NCBI GenBank assembly: GCA_922989275.2
Contig: OV277872.1
Coordinates: forward strand, 26,676,119 to 26,740,118
DNA: 64,000 bases
Direction of reading: 5' to 3'
Source of the DNA: Gari tellinella
Lineage: Eukaryota; Mollusca; Bivalvia; Cardiida; Psammobiidae
The notes beneath the pieces are model-generated. The model did not search any database, had not been told where the DNA came from, and saw only the letters and a list, made by a program, of their open reading frames with translations. Positions 9,952 to 21,255 of the stretch are shown in pieces (positions within the stretch are counted from its first letter, which is position 1; every line of letters starts with the position of its first letter). The position numbers and the translations under genes were made by a program.

Positions 9952-10502
9952 TTAAATAAAGTACCTTTATTGAGAGGCAATCCTGTGTGGACTCTCATGT
10001 GCGTGACTAAAGTACCTTTCTCAGTAAAAGCCTGTTCACACATATCGCACTTGTGGGGTATCTCTCCTGTATGGACTCTCATGTGCGTGACTAAAGTACC
10101 TTTCTCAGTAAAAGCCTGTTCACACATTTCGCACTTGTGGGGTATCTCTCCTGTATGAACTCTCATGTGTCTGACTAAAGTACCTTTCTCAGTAAAAGAC
10201 TGTTCACACATATCACACTCGTTAGGTCTCTCTTCTGTATGAACTCTCATGTGCATGACTAAAGTACCTTTCTCGGCAAAAGACTGTTCACATATTTCAC
10301 ACTTGTTAGGTCTCTCTTCTGTATGAACTCTCATGTGCATGACTAAAGTACCTTTCTCAGCAAAAGACTGTTCACATATTTCACACTTGTTAGGTCTCTC
10401 TTCTGTATGAACTCTCATGTGCATGACTAAAGTACCTTTCTCAATAAAGGAATGTTCACACATATCACACTTGTGAGGTCTCTCTCCTGTATGAACTCTC
10501 AT
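9897..10502 (-). pseudogene. C2H2 zinc-finger array, 3' segment (6 fingers), tail from a MITE
   Basis: The 201-codon frame encodes six C2H2 fingers of the form C-x2-C-x12-H-x3-H with 28-residue spacing and linkers TGERPHK, TEERPNK and TGEIPHK. Fingers are nearly identical (EKGTLV helix in all six). The ATG is internal to a finger linker: the frame is opened by a TAG just upstream (GAG-TAG-GAT in place of GAG-AAA-GGT), so this is the downstream part of the array that begins at 11850. The last 18 or so residues (from NPFPPQK) are read from the MITE ending at 9951. As a protein it would be a nuclear DNA-binding factor. I judge it broken. Confidence 0.7.
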
Positions 10503-10818
10503 GTGCTTGACTAAAGTATCCTACTCAGTAAAAGACTGTTCACACATATCGCACTTGTAAAGTCTCTCTCCTGTATGAACTCTCATGTGTCTGACTAAAG
10601 TACCTTTCTCAGCAAACTTTTATTGTTTAAAGACTGTTCACATATATCGCACTTGTGGGGTCTCTCCTATTTGATCTCTAATGTGCTTGACTAAAGCACT
10701 TTTCTGTGTAAAAGTCTGTTCACACATATATATCACACTTGTAAGGTCTCTCATATGTATGAGTTCTCATGTGTCTGACTAAAGTACTTTTCTCAGTAAA
10801 AGACTGTTCACATATATA
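10503..10818 (-). pseudogene. Degenerate zinc-finger segment joining the two open frames
   Basis: Finger motifs continue but are damaged. A TGA replaces the first cysteine codon after PYK near 10817. There is an extra codon in CDIYMCEQ, a finger with GDQIGET in place of GE(R/K)P, a frameshift before QVRYM, and about 17 extra bases (ACTTTTATTGTTTAAAG) near 10618. These lesions separate the 11-finger and 6-finger frames. Confidence 0.75.
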
Positions 10819-11850
10819 TCATTTGTAAGGTCTCTCCCCTGTATGAACTCTCATGTGTCTGACTAAAGGACCCTTCTGAGTAAAAGACTGTTCACATATA
10901 TCACACTTGTAAGGTCTCTCTCCAGTATGAACTCTAATGTGCTCGACTAAATGATATTTCCAAATAAAAGAGAGGCCACACATACCACACTTGTAAGGTC
11001 TCTCCCCTGTATGAACTCTCATGTGTCTGACTAATTGACCCTTCTGAGTAAAAGACTGTTCACACATTTCACACTTGTAAGGTCTCTCTCCTGTATGAAC
11101 TCTCATGTGTCTGACTAAAGTACCTTTCTCAGTAAAAGCCTGTTCACACATATCGCACTTGTAAAGTCTCTCTCCTGTATGAGTTCTCATGTGCATGCCT
11201 AAATTACCTTTCTGATTAAAAGACTTTTCACACATATCACACTTGTAAGGTCTCTCTCCTGTATGAATTCTCATGTGCATGACTAAATGACCTTTTCTAG
11301 TAAAAGACTGTTCACACATATCACACTTGTGAGGTCTCTCTCCTGTATGAACTCTAATGTGCTCGACTAAATGACCCTTCTGAGTAAAAGACTGTTCACA
11401 CATTTCACACTTGTAAGGTCTCTCTCCTGTATGAATTCTCATGTGCATGACTAAACGACCTTTTCTAGTAAAAGACTGTTCACATACATCACACTTGTGA
11501 GGTCTCTCTCCTGTATGAACTCTAACGTGCTCGACTAAATGACCCTTCTGAGTAAAAGACTGTTCACATATATCACACTTGTAAGGTCTCTCTCCTGTAT
11601 GAACTCTAATGTGCATGACTAAAGTAACTTTCTGAGTAAAAGACTGTTCACATATATCACACTTGTGAGGTCTCTCTCCTGTATGAACTCTCAGGTGTCT
11701 GACTAAATGACCCTTCTGAGTATATAACTTTTCACAAACATCACACTTGTAAAGTTTCTTTTCTGTAAGTAGCCTGTTGTGATCCACTGATTGGTTCTTT
11801 CTGCTCAATGATTCTCCTTGTTCCTGGCTTGGCTGGTTTTCATCCATCAT
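10819..11850 (-). CDS. C2H2 zinc-finger protein, 11 tandem fingers (truncated)
   Basis: 343 residues. A short acidic/polar leader (residues 1-32, [14 protein letters not shown]...) has no recognisable KRAB, BTB or ZAD domain. It is followed by 11 consecutive C2H2 fingers with canonical 28-residue spacing and TGERP(Y/H)K linkers. Helix positions -1/2/3/6 vary little ([40 protein letters not shown]), so the fingers look recently duplicated or homogenised. It is presumably a nuclear DNA-binding protein. The frame ends in mid-linker at a point mutation, after which finger sequence continues. The start at 11850 is the first in-frame ATG of a tandem pair (ATGATG). An upstream exon cannot be excluded because AAAG lies just before it. 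Confidence 0.7.
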   Translation of the reverse strand: MMDENQPSQEQGESLSRKNQSVDHNRLLTEKKLYKCDVCEKLYTQKGHLVRHLRVHTGERPHKCDICEQSFTQKVTLVMHIRVHTGERPYKCDICEQSFTQKGHLVEHVRVHTGERPHKCDVCEQSFTRKGRLVMHMRIHTGERPYKCEMCEQSFTQKGHLVEHIRVHTGERPHKCDMCEQSFTRKGHLVMHMRIHTGERPYKCDMCEKSFNQKGNLGMHMRTHTGERLYKCDMCEQAFTEKGTLVRHMRVHTGERPYKCEMCEQSFTQKGQLVRHMRVHTGERPYKCGMCGLSFIWKYHLVEHIRVHTGERPYKCDICEQSFTQKGPLVRHMRVHTGERPYK

Positions 11851-11942
11851 TTCAGCTTTAAATTAAAAAATATTTAATTTTATTTGGAGTACTATAGTTA
11901 TCATGTCAGATGATATAGAAAATTTGAAATTCTGTTATAATT

Positions 11943-13211
11943 ACAAGAGGCCCATGCGGGCCTAAATATCGCTCACCTGGAAAAACCAACACAAGGGTCA
12001 CATAACCCCTGGTATGGGATCACTTTTCACCCCAGAGACATAATTTTCATTGAAAAAATCTATTTTTAGCTCCTGTGACCTAGATATGCAACGGACCGGA
12101 ACCACATTTACAATATTGGTTAAGGGCTTCTACAAGTGTCATCATGCCAAATATCAAAGCTCTGACCATATTAGTTTCAGAGGTAAAGATGTTTGAAGAT
12201 TTCACTACATACCGTCATTTCCCGAGTATTGTGCGCATCCGTGTATAACACGCACCCTTATTTTCAGGGTTAAATGTCTGGAAAAAAACAATAATAAAAA
12301 AAAAAGTTTTATACAAGAAGCTTTTTTAAGTTTTCATTGTAAAAAATCTTTTTTTAGCTTCTGTGACCTAGTTACGCAACGGACCAAAACCATTTGTACA
12401 ATTTTGGTATAAGATATCTAGAAGTGTCACTATGCCAAATATCAAAGCTCTGGCCATATTTGTTTTAGAGAAGAAGACGTATGAAAATTTCACTATATAA
12501 CTCTATGTAAAACCGTGACCCCCGGGGCGGGGCCAATTTTGACCCCAGGGGCATAATTTGAACAAACTTGATAGAGGACCTGTAGGCGATGCTATGTGCC
12601 AAATATCTAAGCTCTGGCCATTGTAGTTTCAGACAAGAAGATTTTTTAAGTTTTCATTGAAAAATCTATTTTTAGCTCCTGTGACCTAGTTATGCAACCG
12701 ACCACAACTATTTGAACTATTTTGGTAAAGGACATCTAGAAGTGTCACCATGCCAAATGTCAAAGCTCTGGCCACATTGGTTTCAGAGAAGAAGACGTTT
12801 GAAAATTTCACTATATAACTCTATGTAAAACTATGACCCCAGGGGCGGGGCCAATTTTGACCCCAGGGGCATAATTTGAACAAACTTGATAGAGGACCTG
12901 TAGATGATGCTATGTGCCAAATATCTAAGCTCTGGCCCTTGCAGTTTTTGACAAGAAGATTTTTTAAGATTTCCTTATTTTTTCACTTTGGTTGCCATGG
13001 CAACCAGAGTTCTGCATTGTTTTTAATTCTTTGAACAAATTTGAAAGAGCTTGACCCAAGGAACATTTCTGTAAAGTTTGGTCGAATTCTGTCAAGCAGT
13101 ATAGGAGGAGATGTCATTTGAAGCAATTGTTAACGACGACGGACGATGACGGACGCCGGACACAGGGGCATCCCAATAGCTCACCTTGAGCCTTTGGCTC
13201 AGGTGAGCTAA
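11943..13211 (+). mobile_element. Tandem-repeat element, class 1, complete
   Basis: It starts ACAAGAGGCCCATGCGGGCC and ATCGCTCACCTGG. It ends GGACGCCGGACACAGGGGCATCCC, AATAGCTCACCTTGAGCC, GGCTCAGGTGAGCTAA. Internal units of about 320 bp repeat CTATATAACTCTATGTAAAAC and GACCCCAGGGGC. GGTTGCCATGGCAACC near 12989 is a motif shared with the elements at 9420 and 24959. Confidence 0.65.
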
Positions 13212-13212
13212 T

Positions 13213-13627
13213 GAGGGGTGATCAGAAAGTTTGTGGAAAAGTGTTTTAACTTCCCCAATTTACATTGAATGGCCATTTAACTTTTACATGATAATTATAA
13301 AATTATTTCTTTGCTATTAAATAAAAAATTTCAAATTTGTATCTATTCTGGATAAATTGTTATAGTCTCCATAGCAACCCCATCATGACGCATACAGCCC
13401 AAAAATTCAACTTTTACCACTGTGATGTTCAAACTTCATGACGTCTAGTTCATGCGGTTTTTAAAATAGGCCATCAACAAAGTTAACAGTAGATGTGCCC
13501 GGAATATTTAGCCCCACGTTAGTGACATAATTTCCAATGCACGACATCATTTCCGTATTTGATCCATGTTTCCGGTAAACAGATGTGGATGAATGCTGAA
13601 CAACGAACTACTATCAAGTTAAGTATC
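13213..13627 (+). pseudogene. Mariner-like element, 5' part with transposase N-terminus
   Basis: The left end GAGGGGTGATCAGAAAGTTTG resembles mariner termini. At about 13588-13626 the frame reads MNAEQRTTIKLSI, similar to the start of mariner transposases. It is cut there by a class 3 tandem-repeat element and resumes at 15114. Decayed and non-functional. Confidence 0.5.
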
Positions 13628-15113
13628 AACGAGAGCACCGCAAACGGGTGCTGGACGCTCGACTTTCATATACTTGAGACGGCTACATTTTTCAAACTTA
13701 CAGAATGTGTATGGGTGTTTAATGCCCTATTGATCATAGAAGTTTGTAAGCAATAACAACTTAAACATACTTGGACAGTCTACATTCCATTTAAAAGTAA
13801 AAGTATAAGTCAAAAGAAGGACAATATCTTTGCCTGTTTTACCTGCCTTGTTGTAATGAGTTGCCCTTTTGAAACTAAACAAGTATTCAAATATATTGGA
13901 AGTTTGAAATTAGTAACTTTCTACAGTTACTGAATAATTTCATATACAAATTCTTAGTCAAACAAGGGCAATAACTCTGCATTGACAAATCCCATGGTTA
14001 TCTGCTTTGTTGAAAGGTGATGCCCTTTTGAAACTGAACAAGTATTCAAAGTTTCAAGTTAATACCTATGGTAATTATTGAAAAATTTCAATTTACAAGT
14101 TTTATGTAAATAAAAACAAGGGCAATAACTCTGGAATGGCACATCCCCTATCACCTTTCTTGTTTGAATGAGTTGCCCTTTTGATATAACACAAGTATTT
14201 AAAGTTTCAAGTTAATACCTTTGACAGTTATTAAGATATTGCAATTTACAAGTTTTAAGTAAATAAATCAAGGGCAATTACTCTGGAATTACAATCACAC
14301 AGTAACCTACCTTGTTGTAATGAGTTGTCCTTTTAATACTTAACAAGTATTCAAAGTTTCAAGTTAATATCTTTGATAGTTATTTAGATATGTTAATTTA
14401 TAACTTTAAAGTAAATAAAACAAGGGGAATAACTCTGGATACACAAACCTCAGGGTTACTTGTCTTATTGTAATGAGTTGCCCTTTTAATACTGAATAAC
14501 TATTTAAAGTTTCAAGTTAATATCTTTGATAGTTATTTAGATATGTTAATTTACAATTTGTAAGTAAATAAAACAAGGGAAATAACTCTGAAATGACAAA
14601 TCCCAGGGTTATCTGCCTTGTTGTAATGAGTTGCCCTTTTGATACTGAACAACTATTCCAAGTTTAAAATGGATACCTTTGATAGTTATTGAGTTATGTT
14701 AATTTTTAATTTTTAAGTAAATAAAACAAGGGCAATAACTCTGAAATGACAAATCCCAGGGTTACCTGCCTTGTTGTAATGAGTTGCCCTTTTGATACTG
14801 AACAACTATTCTAAGTTTCAAATGGATACCTTTGATAGCTATTGAGATATGTTAATTTATAATTTTTAAGTAAATAAAACAAGGGCAATAACTCTGAAAT
14901 GACAAATCCCAGGGTTACCTGCCTTCTTGTAATGAGTTGCCCTTTTGATACTGAAAAACTGTTCCAAGTTTCAAATGGATACCTTTGATAGTTATTGAGA
15001 AATCAACTCTTACAAAAACCTTAAGCAAAAAACTTAACCGACGCAGACGCTGACGCAGACGCAGACGACAGGGTGACGACAATAGCTCGACTTTTCGAAA
15101 AAGTCGAGCTAAA
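13628..15113 (+). mobile_element. Tandem-repeat element, class 3, inserted in a mariner relic
   Basis: It starts near GAGAGCACCGCAAACGGGTGCT (hairpin GCACC/GGTGC), then GGACGCTCGACTTTC. It ends GACGCAGACGCTGACGCAGACG, then AGCTCGACTTTTCGAAAAAGTCGAGCTAA. GCTCGACTTT and AAAGTCGAGC form the subterminal inverted repeat. The interior is eight units of about 153 bp centred on GAGTTGCCCTTTTGATACTGA (13861, 14018, 14175, 14326, 14476, 14630, 14783, 14937). Mariner coding text lies on both sides. Confidence 0.7.
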
Positions 15114-15440
15114 AATGGATTTTCCAGGATAAAAGTTATAGAACATAATTATGATGAATGCCTATGGGGATGCTGCTCCGAAAATGACTGCAATCTACAA
15201 GTGGTTTAAACGCTTTGAAAAAGGATGGGTAACCTTGACTGACGACGAGCGCAGCGGCTGCCCAGTACTGAATAAAGTCCTCAGATGTCGCCGTTATCAA
15301 GGAGCTACTCGACAAGGATAGCCGGATCACACTGACAGAACTGGCAGCAAGAATTGACTGAACAACACAGAAGGCACTCGATCAGCTTGGGTTTGAGGTT
15401 TTAGACCATCTTCCGTACAGCCTCTGACCTTTGACCATGT
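15114..15440 (+). pseudogene. Mariner-like transposase, DNA-binding region relic
   Basis: At 15154 onward a frame reads NAYGDAAPKMTAIYKWFKRF followed by EKGWVTLTDDERSGCPV, a clear match to the helix-turn-helix part of mariner transposases (YGD-AP--TA-YKWFKRF--G---L-DD-RSG-P). A frameshift follows, then VIKELLDKDSRITLTELAARID and TTQKALDQLGF. The sequence then jumps to HLPYSL, so the catalytic DD(D/E) domain is missing. A dead copy. Confidence 0.8.
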
Positions 15441-15512
15441 GACTTTTCCCTGTGAAAAGTTACCTTCGTGGGATACATTTTGACGATACAGATGAGATCT
15501 CCTTCGCAGTAA

Positions 15513-15722
15513 CCCATTACCCCATAAATACGCCTTTTTTTATCACTAATTTATTCCTCCACTGAAGAAAATAGTTCAAATTTGTTAAGTAATGATTGTG
15601 AACTATTAGAAAATAATTCTTTATCCTTACAGATGATAGCTTAAAGCAGGCTGAAAGTAAAGCAGAATATGCCTTTAAGGTCACCTATTTTTAATACTAG
15701 AAACAGGCTATGGAGTAGTGGG
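15513..15722. mobile_element. TTAA MITE, family H2, half hairpin deleted
   Basis: The left end is CCCATTACCCCATAAATACG after GTAA (a mutated TTAA). The right end is TATGGAGTAGTGGG before TTAA (15723-15726). The core AAAGCAGGCTGAAAGTAAAGC is present, but the returning arm is lost after ATGCCTTTAAGG. Confidence 0.7.
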
Positions 15723-15832
15723 TTAAGGGCCGCATTATGTGAAACAAACCATATCAAGGATCTACAGAAAAATATTCAGATAACAACACCCAAAAAAAAA
15801 AATTTCAATTTTTTTTCTCTAAATTCAGTCCT

Positions 15833-15851
15833 CCCCCCCCCCCCCCCCCCC
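15833..15851 (+). repeat. Homopolymer of 19 C
   Basis: An uninterrupted C run, preceded by A-rich and T-rich stretches. It may be a read-length artefact or a true microsatellite. Confidence 0.8.
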
Positions 15852-15852
15852 T

Positions 15853-16430
15853 CTTAAATTTTCTTCCAATGGTCAATCTGAAGTGTCAAGGCCTTTATTT
15901 TGGGCCCAGTGACAGTATATTATCATTAAACAAGCATATTTTCAAATTTCTGTTCATATTATGTTTTTATTCACAAAAAAACAAAAGTTATGTGTAATGT
16001 CCGTCCCCTCAGGTAGTACTTAAATATAAGACCTATAAATCAGTGACAAGTCCAACATATTGGATTATAACAATATTTTATGGATGACATAAGTTTAATC
16101 TTTGTAAAAATGTTTCAAAATACACACTGTGATAAGAATTGTGGGAGTTGTGTATCCTGATAGGGTTGGGCTTAAAAAATAATTGTGTAATGTCCGTCCC
16201 CCTCATCCTATCTTTTCTTCTAATGGTCAAACTGATATGAAAGTTCCTTTATATTAGGCCCAGTGATAGTATACCGTCATTAAACAAACATATTTTCAAA
16301 TTCCTGTACACGTTATGTTTTATTTACAAAAAAAGTCAAAAGTTATATGTAATGTCCATCCCCATCATGTCCGTCCCCTTCTTAACTCTTAGATGTATAA
16401 ATCAATGATAAGTCTGACATGTTGGTAAAT
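15853..16430 (+). repeat. Two diverged tandem units of about 355 bp
   Basis: TTTTCTTCCAATGGTCAA, GGCCCAGTGACAGTATA, ATTAAACAAGCATATTTTC and GTAATGTCCGTCCCC recur in order at about 355-bp offset (15857 and 16212; 15989 and 16348). Sequence from there to 16952 shows nothing recognisable. Confidence 0.6.
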
Positions 16431-16952
16431 AATGGCGGACATTACAAGGGGGAGGACATAACAAAATTGGGGACTGATCCTACCATCCCTTAGACATAGC
16501 CATACTAAAGACCATTTCAAAAATCTTTTTGTAATAATCTTTAAAAGGTTAGGAGACATCAACTATTTAATTAATACCTTTTTCTGTCAAATTAACTGGT
16601 GTTAGGAGACTAATATATTATTTTCCTTCTAAAAGGTTGTGAATGCAAATAAATGATTGTAGGAAAAAATGCAATAATGTCCATATCTTGTTTTTAACTA
16701 CATGTATTATGTATTTTAATATGATTTATAAAGTTGTAAGTACTTATCAAACAACATAATTAAGGGTACTAATGAAGTGGTAGAAGTGGTCTTGTAGATT
16801 TAAACAAAATGGGTAGATTTATTTATTTGAGAATCATATTTATATTCAGAGAGTGCCTTGGAAAGTTTTGTATAATATATATATATTTGTTTTAATTATA
16901 TTGTAGAGTATATAATATTTTAACATGAAAATTGACTGAAAATTCTAAAATA

Positions 16953-17627
16953 AACAAGAGCCCCATGGGGTATATTTCGCTCACCTGAGAATAGCTGTAC
17001 ATCAAAATGGAGATAATGATTTATGTCCAGGACGGGGTCATTTTTTACCCGAGGGGCATAATTTGAACAATCTTGATAGAGGACCTGTAGATGATGCTAT
17101 ATGTGCCAAATATCTAAGATCAGGGTACTAGGGTTTTAGACAAGAATTTTTTTAAGTTTCCATTGAAAGAAATCTTATTTTTAGCTCCTGTGACCTACAT
17201 ATGCAACAGACTGGAACCATTTGAACAAAATAGATAAAGGACATCTAGAAGTTAATTACACCATGCCAAATACCAAAGCTCTGGCCATATTAGCTTCAGA
17301 GAATTTTGACCTTAGCGGCATAATTTGAACAAGCTTGATAGATGACCTAAAAATGATGCTACATGCCAAATATCTTAGCTCTGGCCCTTGTAGTTTTTGA
17401 CAAGAAGATTTTTTAAGTTTTTATAGAAAAAATCAATTTTTAGCTCCTGTGACCTAGATATGCAACAGACCGGGACCATTTGAACAAAAGGCATAAAGTA
17501 TATTTAAAAGTGTCACCATACTGAATATCAAAGCTTTGGCCATATAAGTGTCAGAGGAGAAGGCGTTTTAAAATTTCACTATATAACTCTATGTAAAACT
17601 ATGACCCCTGGACGGGGCCAATTTTGA
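16953..17627 (+). mobile_element. Tandem-repeat element, class 1, 3'-truncated
   Basis: It starts AACAAGAGCCCCATGGGG and TTTCGCTCACCTGAG. The units carry AGCTCCTGTGACCTA, CCAAATATCTTAGCTCTGG and GACGGGGCCAATTTTGA, as in 11943-13211. It stops abruptly at the foldback beginning at 17628. Confidence 0.55.
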
Positions 17628-17776
17628 GCATCAGCATCAGAAAAAGGGGAACCAGTCTATTCAGTCTATGGACAACGTCTTACAAACTGAAGAAAATTCT
17701 GAACTGGTCTAATCATTTGTAAGACGTTGTCACCATAGACTGTTTAGACTGGTTCCCCTTTTTCTGATGCTGATTT
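17628..17776. mobile_element. Small foldback (inverted-repeat) element
   Basis: Arms of about 58 bp (17632-17691 and 17715-17773) read TCAGCATCAGAAAAAGGGG and AACCAGTCTATTCAGTCTAT against their complement, with a 3-bp indel. The spacer is about 23 bp. No coding content. It abuts a truncated tandem-repeat element. Confidence 0.7.
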
Positions 17777-18123
17777 GGCGTTGGTACGTATGAAGCAGGG
17801 CTATCAATCATGCGCATGCGTTCAGTGCTGGGTTTCCGGAAGTTATAAATAGCTGAGATATGAAAAGAACAGGATGGGCGAAAGGCGATAATTATTTAAA
17901 AGAAGGGTTAGACACTGTGTTCGTCTTTACCAATTTAACCTTACATTTTGGAACGTCTGAACATCAAATTATACACTCGCATTTTTTTTCAAGTGCTGAA
18001 TTTTTCAGCTCGCTTTTTCAAAATACCACTCGTATTTTGCGAGTTTGCAAGAACGAAGTTCGAGCCCTGGTGTAGAAACTAAGAAAGGGGTCCCGATTTG
18101 AATGCGCGAAAAGCGTTGATAAT
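17777..18123. other. Interval with no assigned function
   Basis: A 71-codon plus-strand frame begins at 17860 after TATAAATAGCTGAG, but the product has no recognisable domain and no conservation can be judged. Treated as probable chance. Confidence 0.35.
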
Positions 18124-18536
18124 CACAGAGATTTACAATCACTATACATTAGGCCGACCCTACCTAAGGCCGACCTTAATTTGTATAGTAGACCTATAGT
18201 CACAAGGGCGACCTTATGTTTATATAGCAATTTAGGTTTTCACACCTCTTTCACCGGCATGTATTTGATGGTAGATTGTATATAACCGACGCAAGCCGGC
18301 AATTGTTGCAAAGACCCAAATAATAGTTCAGATCCAGATCCTGATAACAATAATTTTTTTTATTAAAAAATCATGTAATATAAAAATATACATGTAATTG
18401 TTTATAAATAAATATCAAACATTTATGTTTTTAAATAACCGACACGAGTCGGCAATTGTCGCTATAACCATAATAATAGTTCAGATTCAGATCATGATCA
18501 CCATAATATTTTTCTTTTAAAAAGGAAGTTATTTAA

Positions 18537-19164
18537 AAACAAGACTGCGCATTCAATAAACGCTTATGCCCCCGGTGGCATCCTTGACAATATATTCTGA
18601 TTTTTTTCTAAGTCCAAATTAGGTCAAGGTCAAACTGAGCTTGGGTATTATTGGTGAGTTGGTAATGGTCAAAGGCAATAACTGTATAAGTATCAAAACA
18701 TTGTAGTAAACAGTGTTGATGCTAGAGGAAACGGTAAAATCTAGTTAACCTAAAAAAGAGCCCATTTAAAATATTCTAAGTTAAAATTAGGTCAAGGTCA
18801 AGATCAAAGTTTGGTGATATTAGTGGATAGGGAATGGTCAAAGGCAACAACTGTATAAGTATCAAAGCATTGTAGTCAGATGTGTTGATGCTAGACGAAA
18901 CGGTAAAATCTAGTTAACCAAGAAATAGCCTATTTAAAATATTCTAAGTCCAAATTAGGTCAAGGTCAAGATCAAAATCAAAGTTTGGTGACATTGGTGG
19001 ATAGGGAATGGTCCAAGGTAACAACTGTATAAGTATCCAAGCATTTGGGTAAGCGGTGTTGATGCTAGACGAAACGGTAAATTCTACTTAACCTTGTTAC
19101 GGACTGACTGACGGACAGGACGATTACTATATGCTCCCGCATCTGTCGATGCCGGGGGCATAAA
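18537..19164 (+). mobile_element. Tandem-repeat element, class 2, second copy
   Basis: It starts AACAAGACTGCGCATTCAAT and TTATGCCCCCGG. It ends GCATCTGTCGATGCCGGGGGCATAA. Three units of about 169 bp carry TAGGTCAAGGTCAA, CAACTGTATAAGTATC and GATGCTAGACGAAACGG. Copy B lacks it (A-rich empty site near 35230). Confidence 0.7.
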
Positions 19165-19165
19165 A

Positions 19166-20578
19166 AACAAGAGACCCAGAGGGTCACATTTCGCTCACCT
19201 GAGGACACTGTACCATAGAATCTGACTGGGCAAGACAACATTTTGATATAGCTATGACCCAGGTGCCATAATTTGATCTTGGTAGAGGACCACAATGCGA
19301 AGCTACATGTCAGATATTAATGATCTGGGCCTTACGGTTTAAGAGAAGAAGATTTTTAAAGGTTTTCCTATAAAAACTGATAAGCCCCTTGGTGGTGGGG
19401 CCAATTTTGGCCCGGGGGTCATAATTTGAACACACTTGGTAGCGAGAACCACAAGGCAAAGCTATATGTCAAATATTAAGAATCTGGGCCTTACAATTTC
19501 AGAGTAGAATATTTTTAAAGGTTTTCCTATATAAGTCTATGTAAAACTGATAAGCCCCGGGGCGGGCCAAATTTGATCAACGGTTCATAATTTGAACAAT
19601 CTTGGTAGAGTACCATAGGGCAAAGCTACATGTCAAATATAAATGATCTTGGCCTTACGGTTTCAGAGAAGAAGATTTTTAAAGGTTTTCCTATGAAAAA
19701 CTAATAGGCCCGAGGGCGTGGCAATTTTTGACCCGGGGGTCATAATTTGAACAATCTTGGTAGAGGACCACAAGGCACAGCTATATGTCAAATATTAAAG
19801 ATCTATGGCAAACAGTTTAAGAGAAGAAGATTTTTAAAGGTTTTCCTATATAAGTTTATGTAAAACTGATAAGCCCCGGGGCGGGGCCAATTTTGACCCA
19901 GGGGTTATAATTTGAACAATCTTGGTAGAGGACCACAAGGCAAAGCTATATGTCAAATATTAAAGATCTGGGCCTCACAGTTTCAGAGAAGAAGATTTTT
20001 AAAGGTTTTCCTATATAAGTCTATGTAAAACTGATAAGCCCCGGGGCGGGGTCAATTTTGACCCGGAGGTCATAATTTGAACAATTTTGGTAGAGGACCA
20101 TATGGCAAAGCTACATGTCAAATATTAATGATCTAGGCCATACAGTTTCTGAGAAGAAGATTTTTAAAGGTTTTCATAAGAAAAACTGATAAGCCCCAGG
20201 GCGGGGCCATTTTTGGCCCCAGGGTCAAACTTTGAAAAATCTAGGTAGAAGATCATTAGGTAATGATACATACCAAATATCAAAGGTCTGGGCCTTTCGG
20301 TTTCTGTGAAGAAGATTTTTTAAGATTTTCTTATGCATTAAAAGTTGTCTATAGGGTCATGTTAGAAAATCTGGTCCCACAGCAAGGGGAATAACTCTAG
20401 CCAAAATCTTTGAACAAGATTTCGTTCCCCCTTGTCACTGATGCTTCTGACAAATTTTGGTTGGAATCGGTTCAGTGGTTTCTGAGGAGATGTTGTTTGA
20501 AAATGTGAACGGACGACGTACCACGGACGGAATGGTATCACAATAGCCTATCCTGAGCTTTCGGCTCAGGTGAGCTAA
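19166..20578 (+). mobile_element. Tandem-repeat element, class 1, complete
   Basis: It starts AACAAGAGACCCAGAGGGTC and TTTCGCTCACCTGAGG. It ends GAATGGTATCACAATAGCC, CCTGAGCTTTCGGCTCAGGTGAGCTAA. About six units of 157-172 bp are marked by CTGATAAGCCCCGGGGCGGG (19377, 19549, 19710, 19867, 20030, 20188). It is directly tandem to the class 2 element, and both are absent from copy B. Confidence 0.7.
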
Positions 20579-20780
20579 GGTATGAAAATGTTTATAAGTA
20601 ATTCTTAAACATTTATGTTTTTATCAATGTTAGCCTATTCCATACGGGTGCATTTATAGTCAGAAACGTTAGATCAAATCAGAAATTGGATTAACTCTAG
20701 CACCATGTGCCATCGTCCATACAATGTTAAATAACTGTTATTAAATATTCAGTGCCTTATCATTTAAAAATTATGATTAA

Positions 20781-21025
20781 CCCTTTACCTGATAGCATAT
20801 TTCTAGGATTGAAGATAGGTGACCACTTAAAGCAGGCTGAAAGTAAAGCAGAATGAGCCTTAAGGTGCATTCTGCTTAACTTTCAGCCTGCTTTAAGCTA
20901 TCATGTGCTAGAATATAGAAACAATTCAGTATAATATATATTCATGACTGATTAAATTGGAACTATTTTCTTCGGCGGAGGAATAAATCAAATACGCTAA
21001 AAGGCGCTTCTATGGGGGGAAAGGG
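20781..21025. mobile_element. TTAA MITE, family H2, with empty site in copy B
   Basis: A 245-bp element with ends CCCTTTACCTGATAGC and TATGGGGGGAAAGGG. TTAA lies at 20777-20780 and 21026-21029. The hairpin core is AAAGCAGGCTGAAAGTAAAG, the apex ATGAGCCTTAAGGTGCAT and the returning arm. Copy B reads ATGATTAAAAGTTGA at 35458-35471 with a single TTAA, so the insertion and its 4-bp duplication are demonstrated. Confidence 0.92.
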
Positions 21026-21255
21026 TTAAAAGTTGAGTATGTGTATATTATATATTGTTTAAGATCCTGATTTAAAACTGATATAAGCTGAGTTAGTTAG
21101 ATCAAAAGTGAAAGTTAATTTCTCTAGCGCCACATGCCAATGATGCCATACGGATAATGTATTAATTTGTATTCATATGATAATTAAGTGCTGAAATGTG
21201 GCAGCTTAATGCTGACCCTGGCCCTACCAACGAGCCACCAGCATCTCCAGCACTG

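Noticed and set aside
3390..15113. CRISPR array or plain satellite DNA
   Set aside because: Units of 140-320 bp lie inside elements with defined ends and insertion sites. There are no short repeats with unique spacers.
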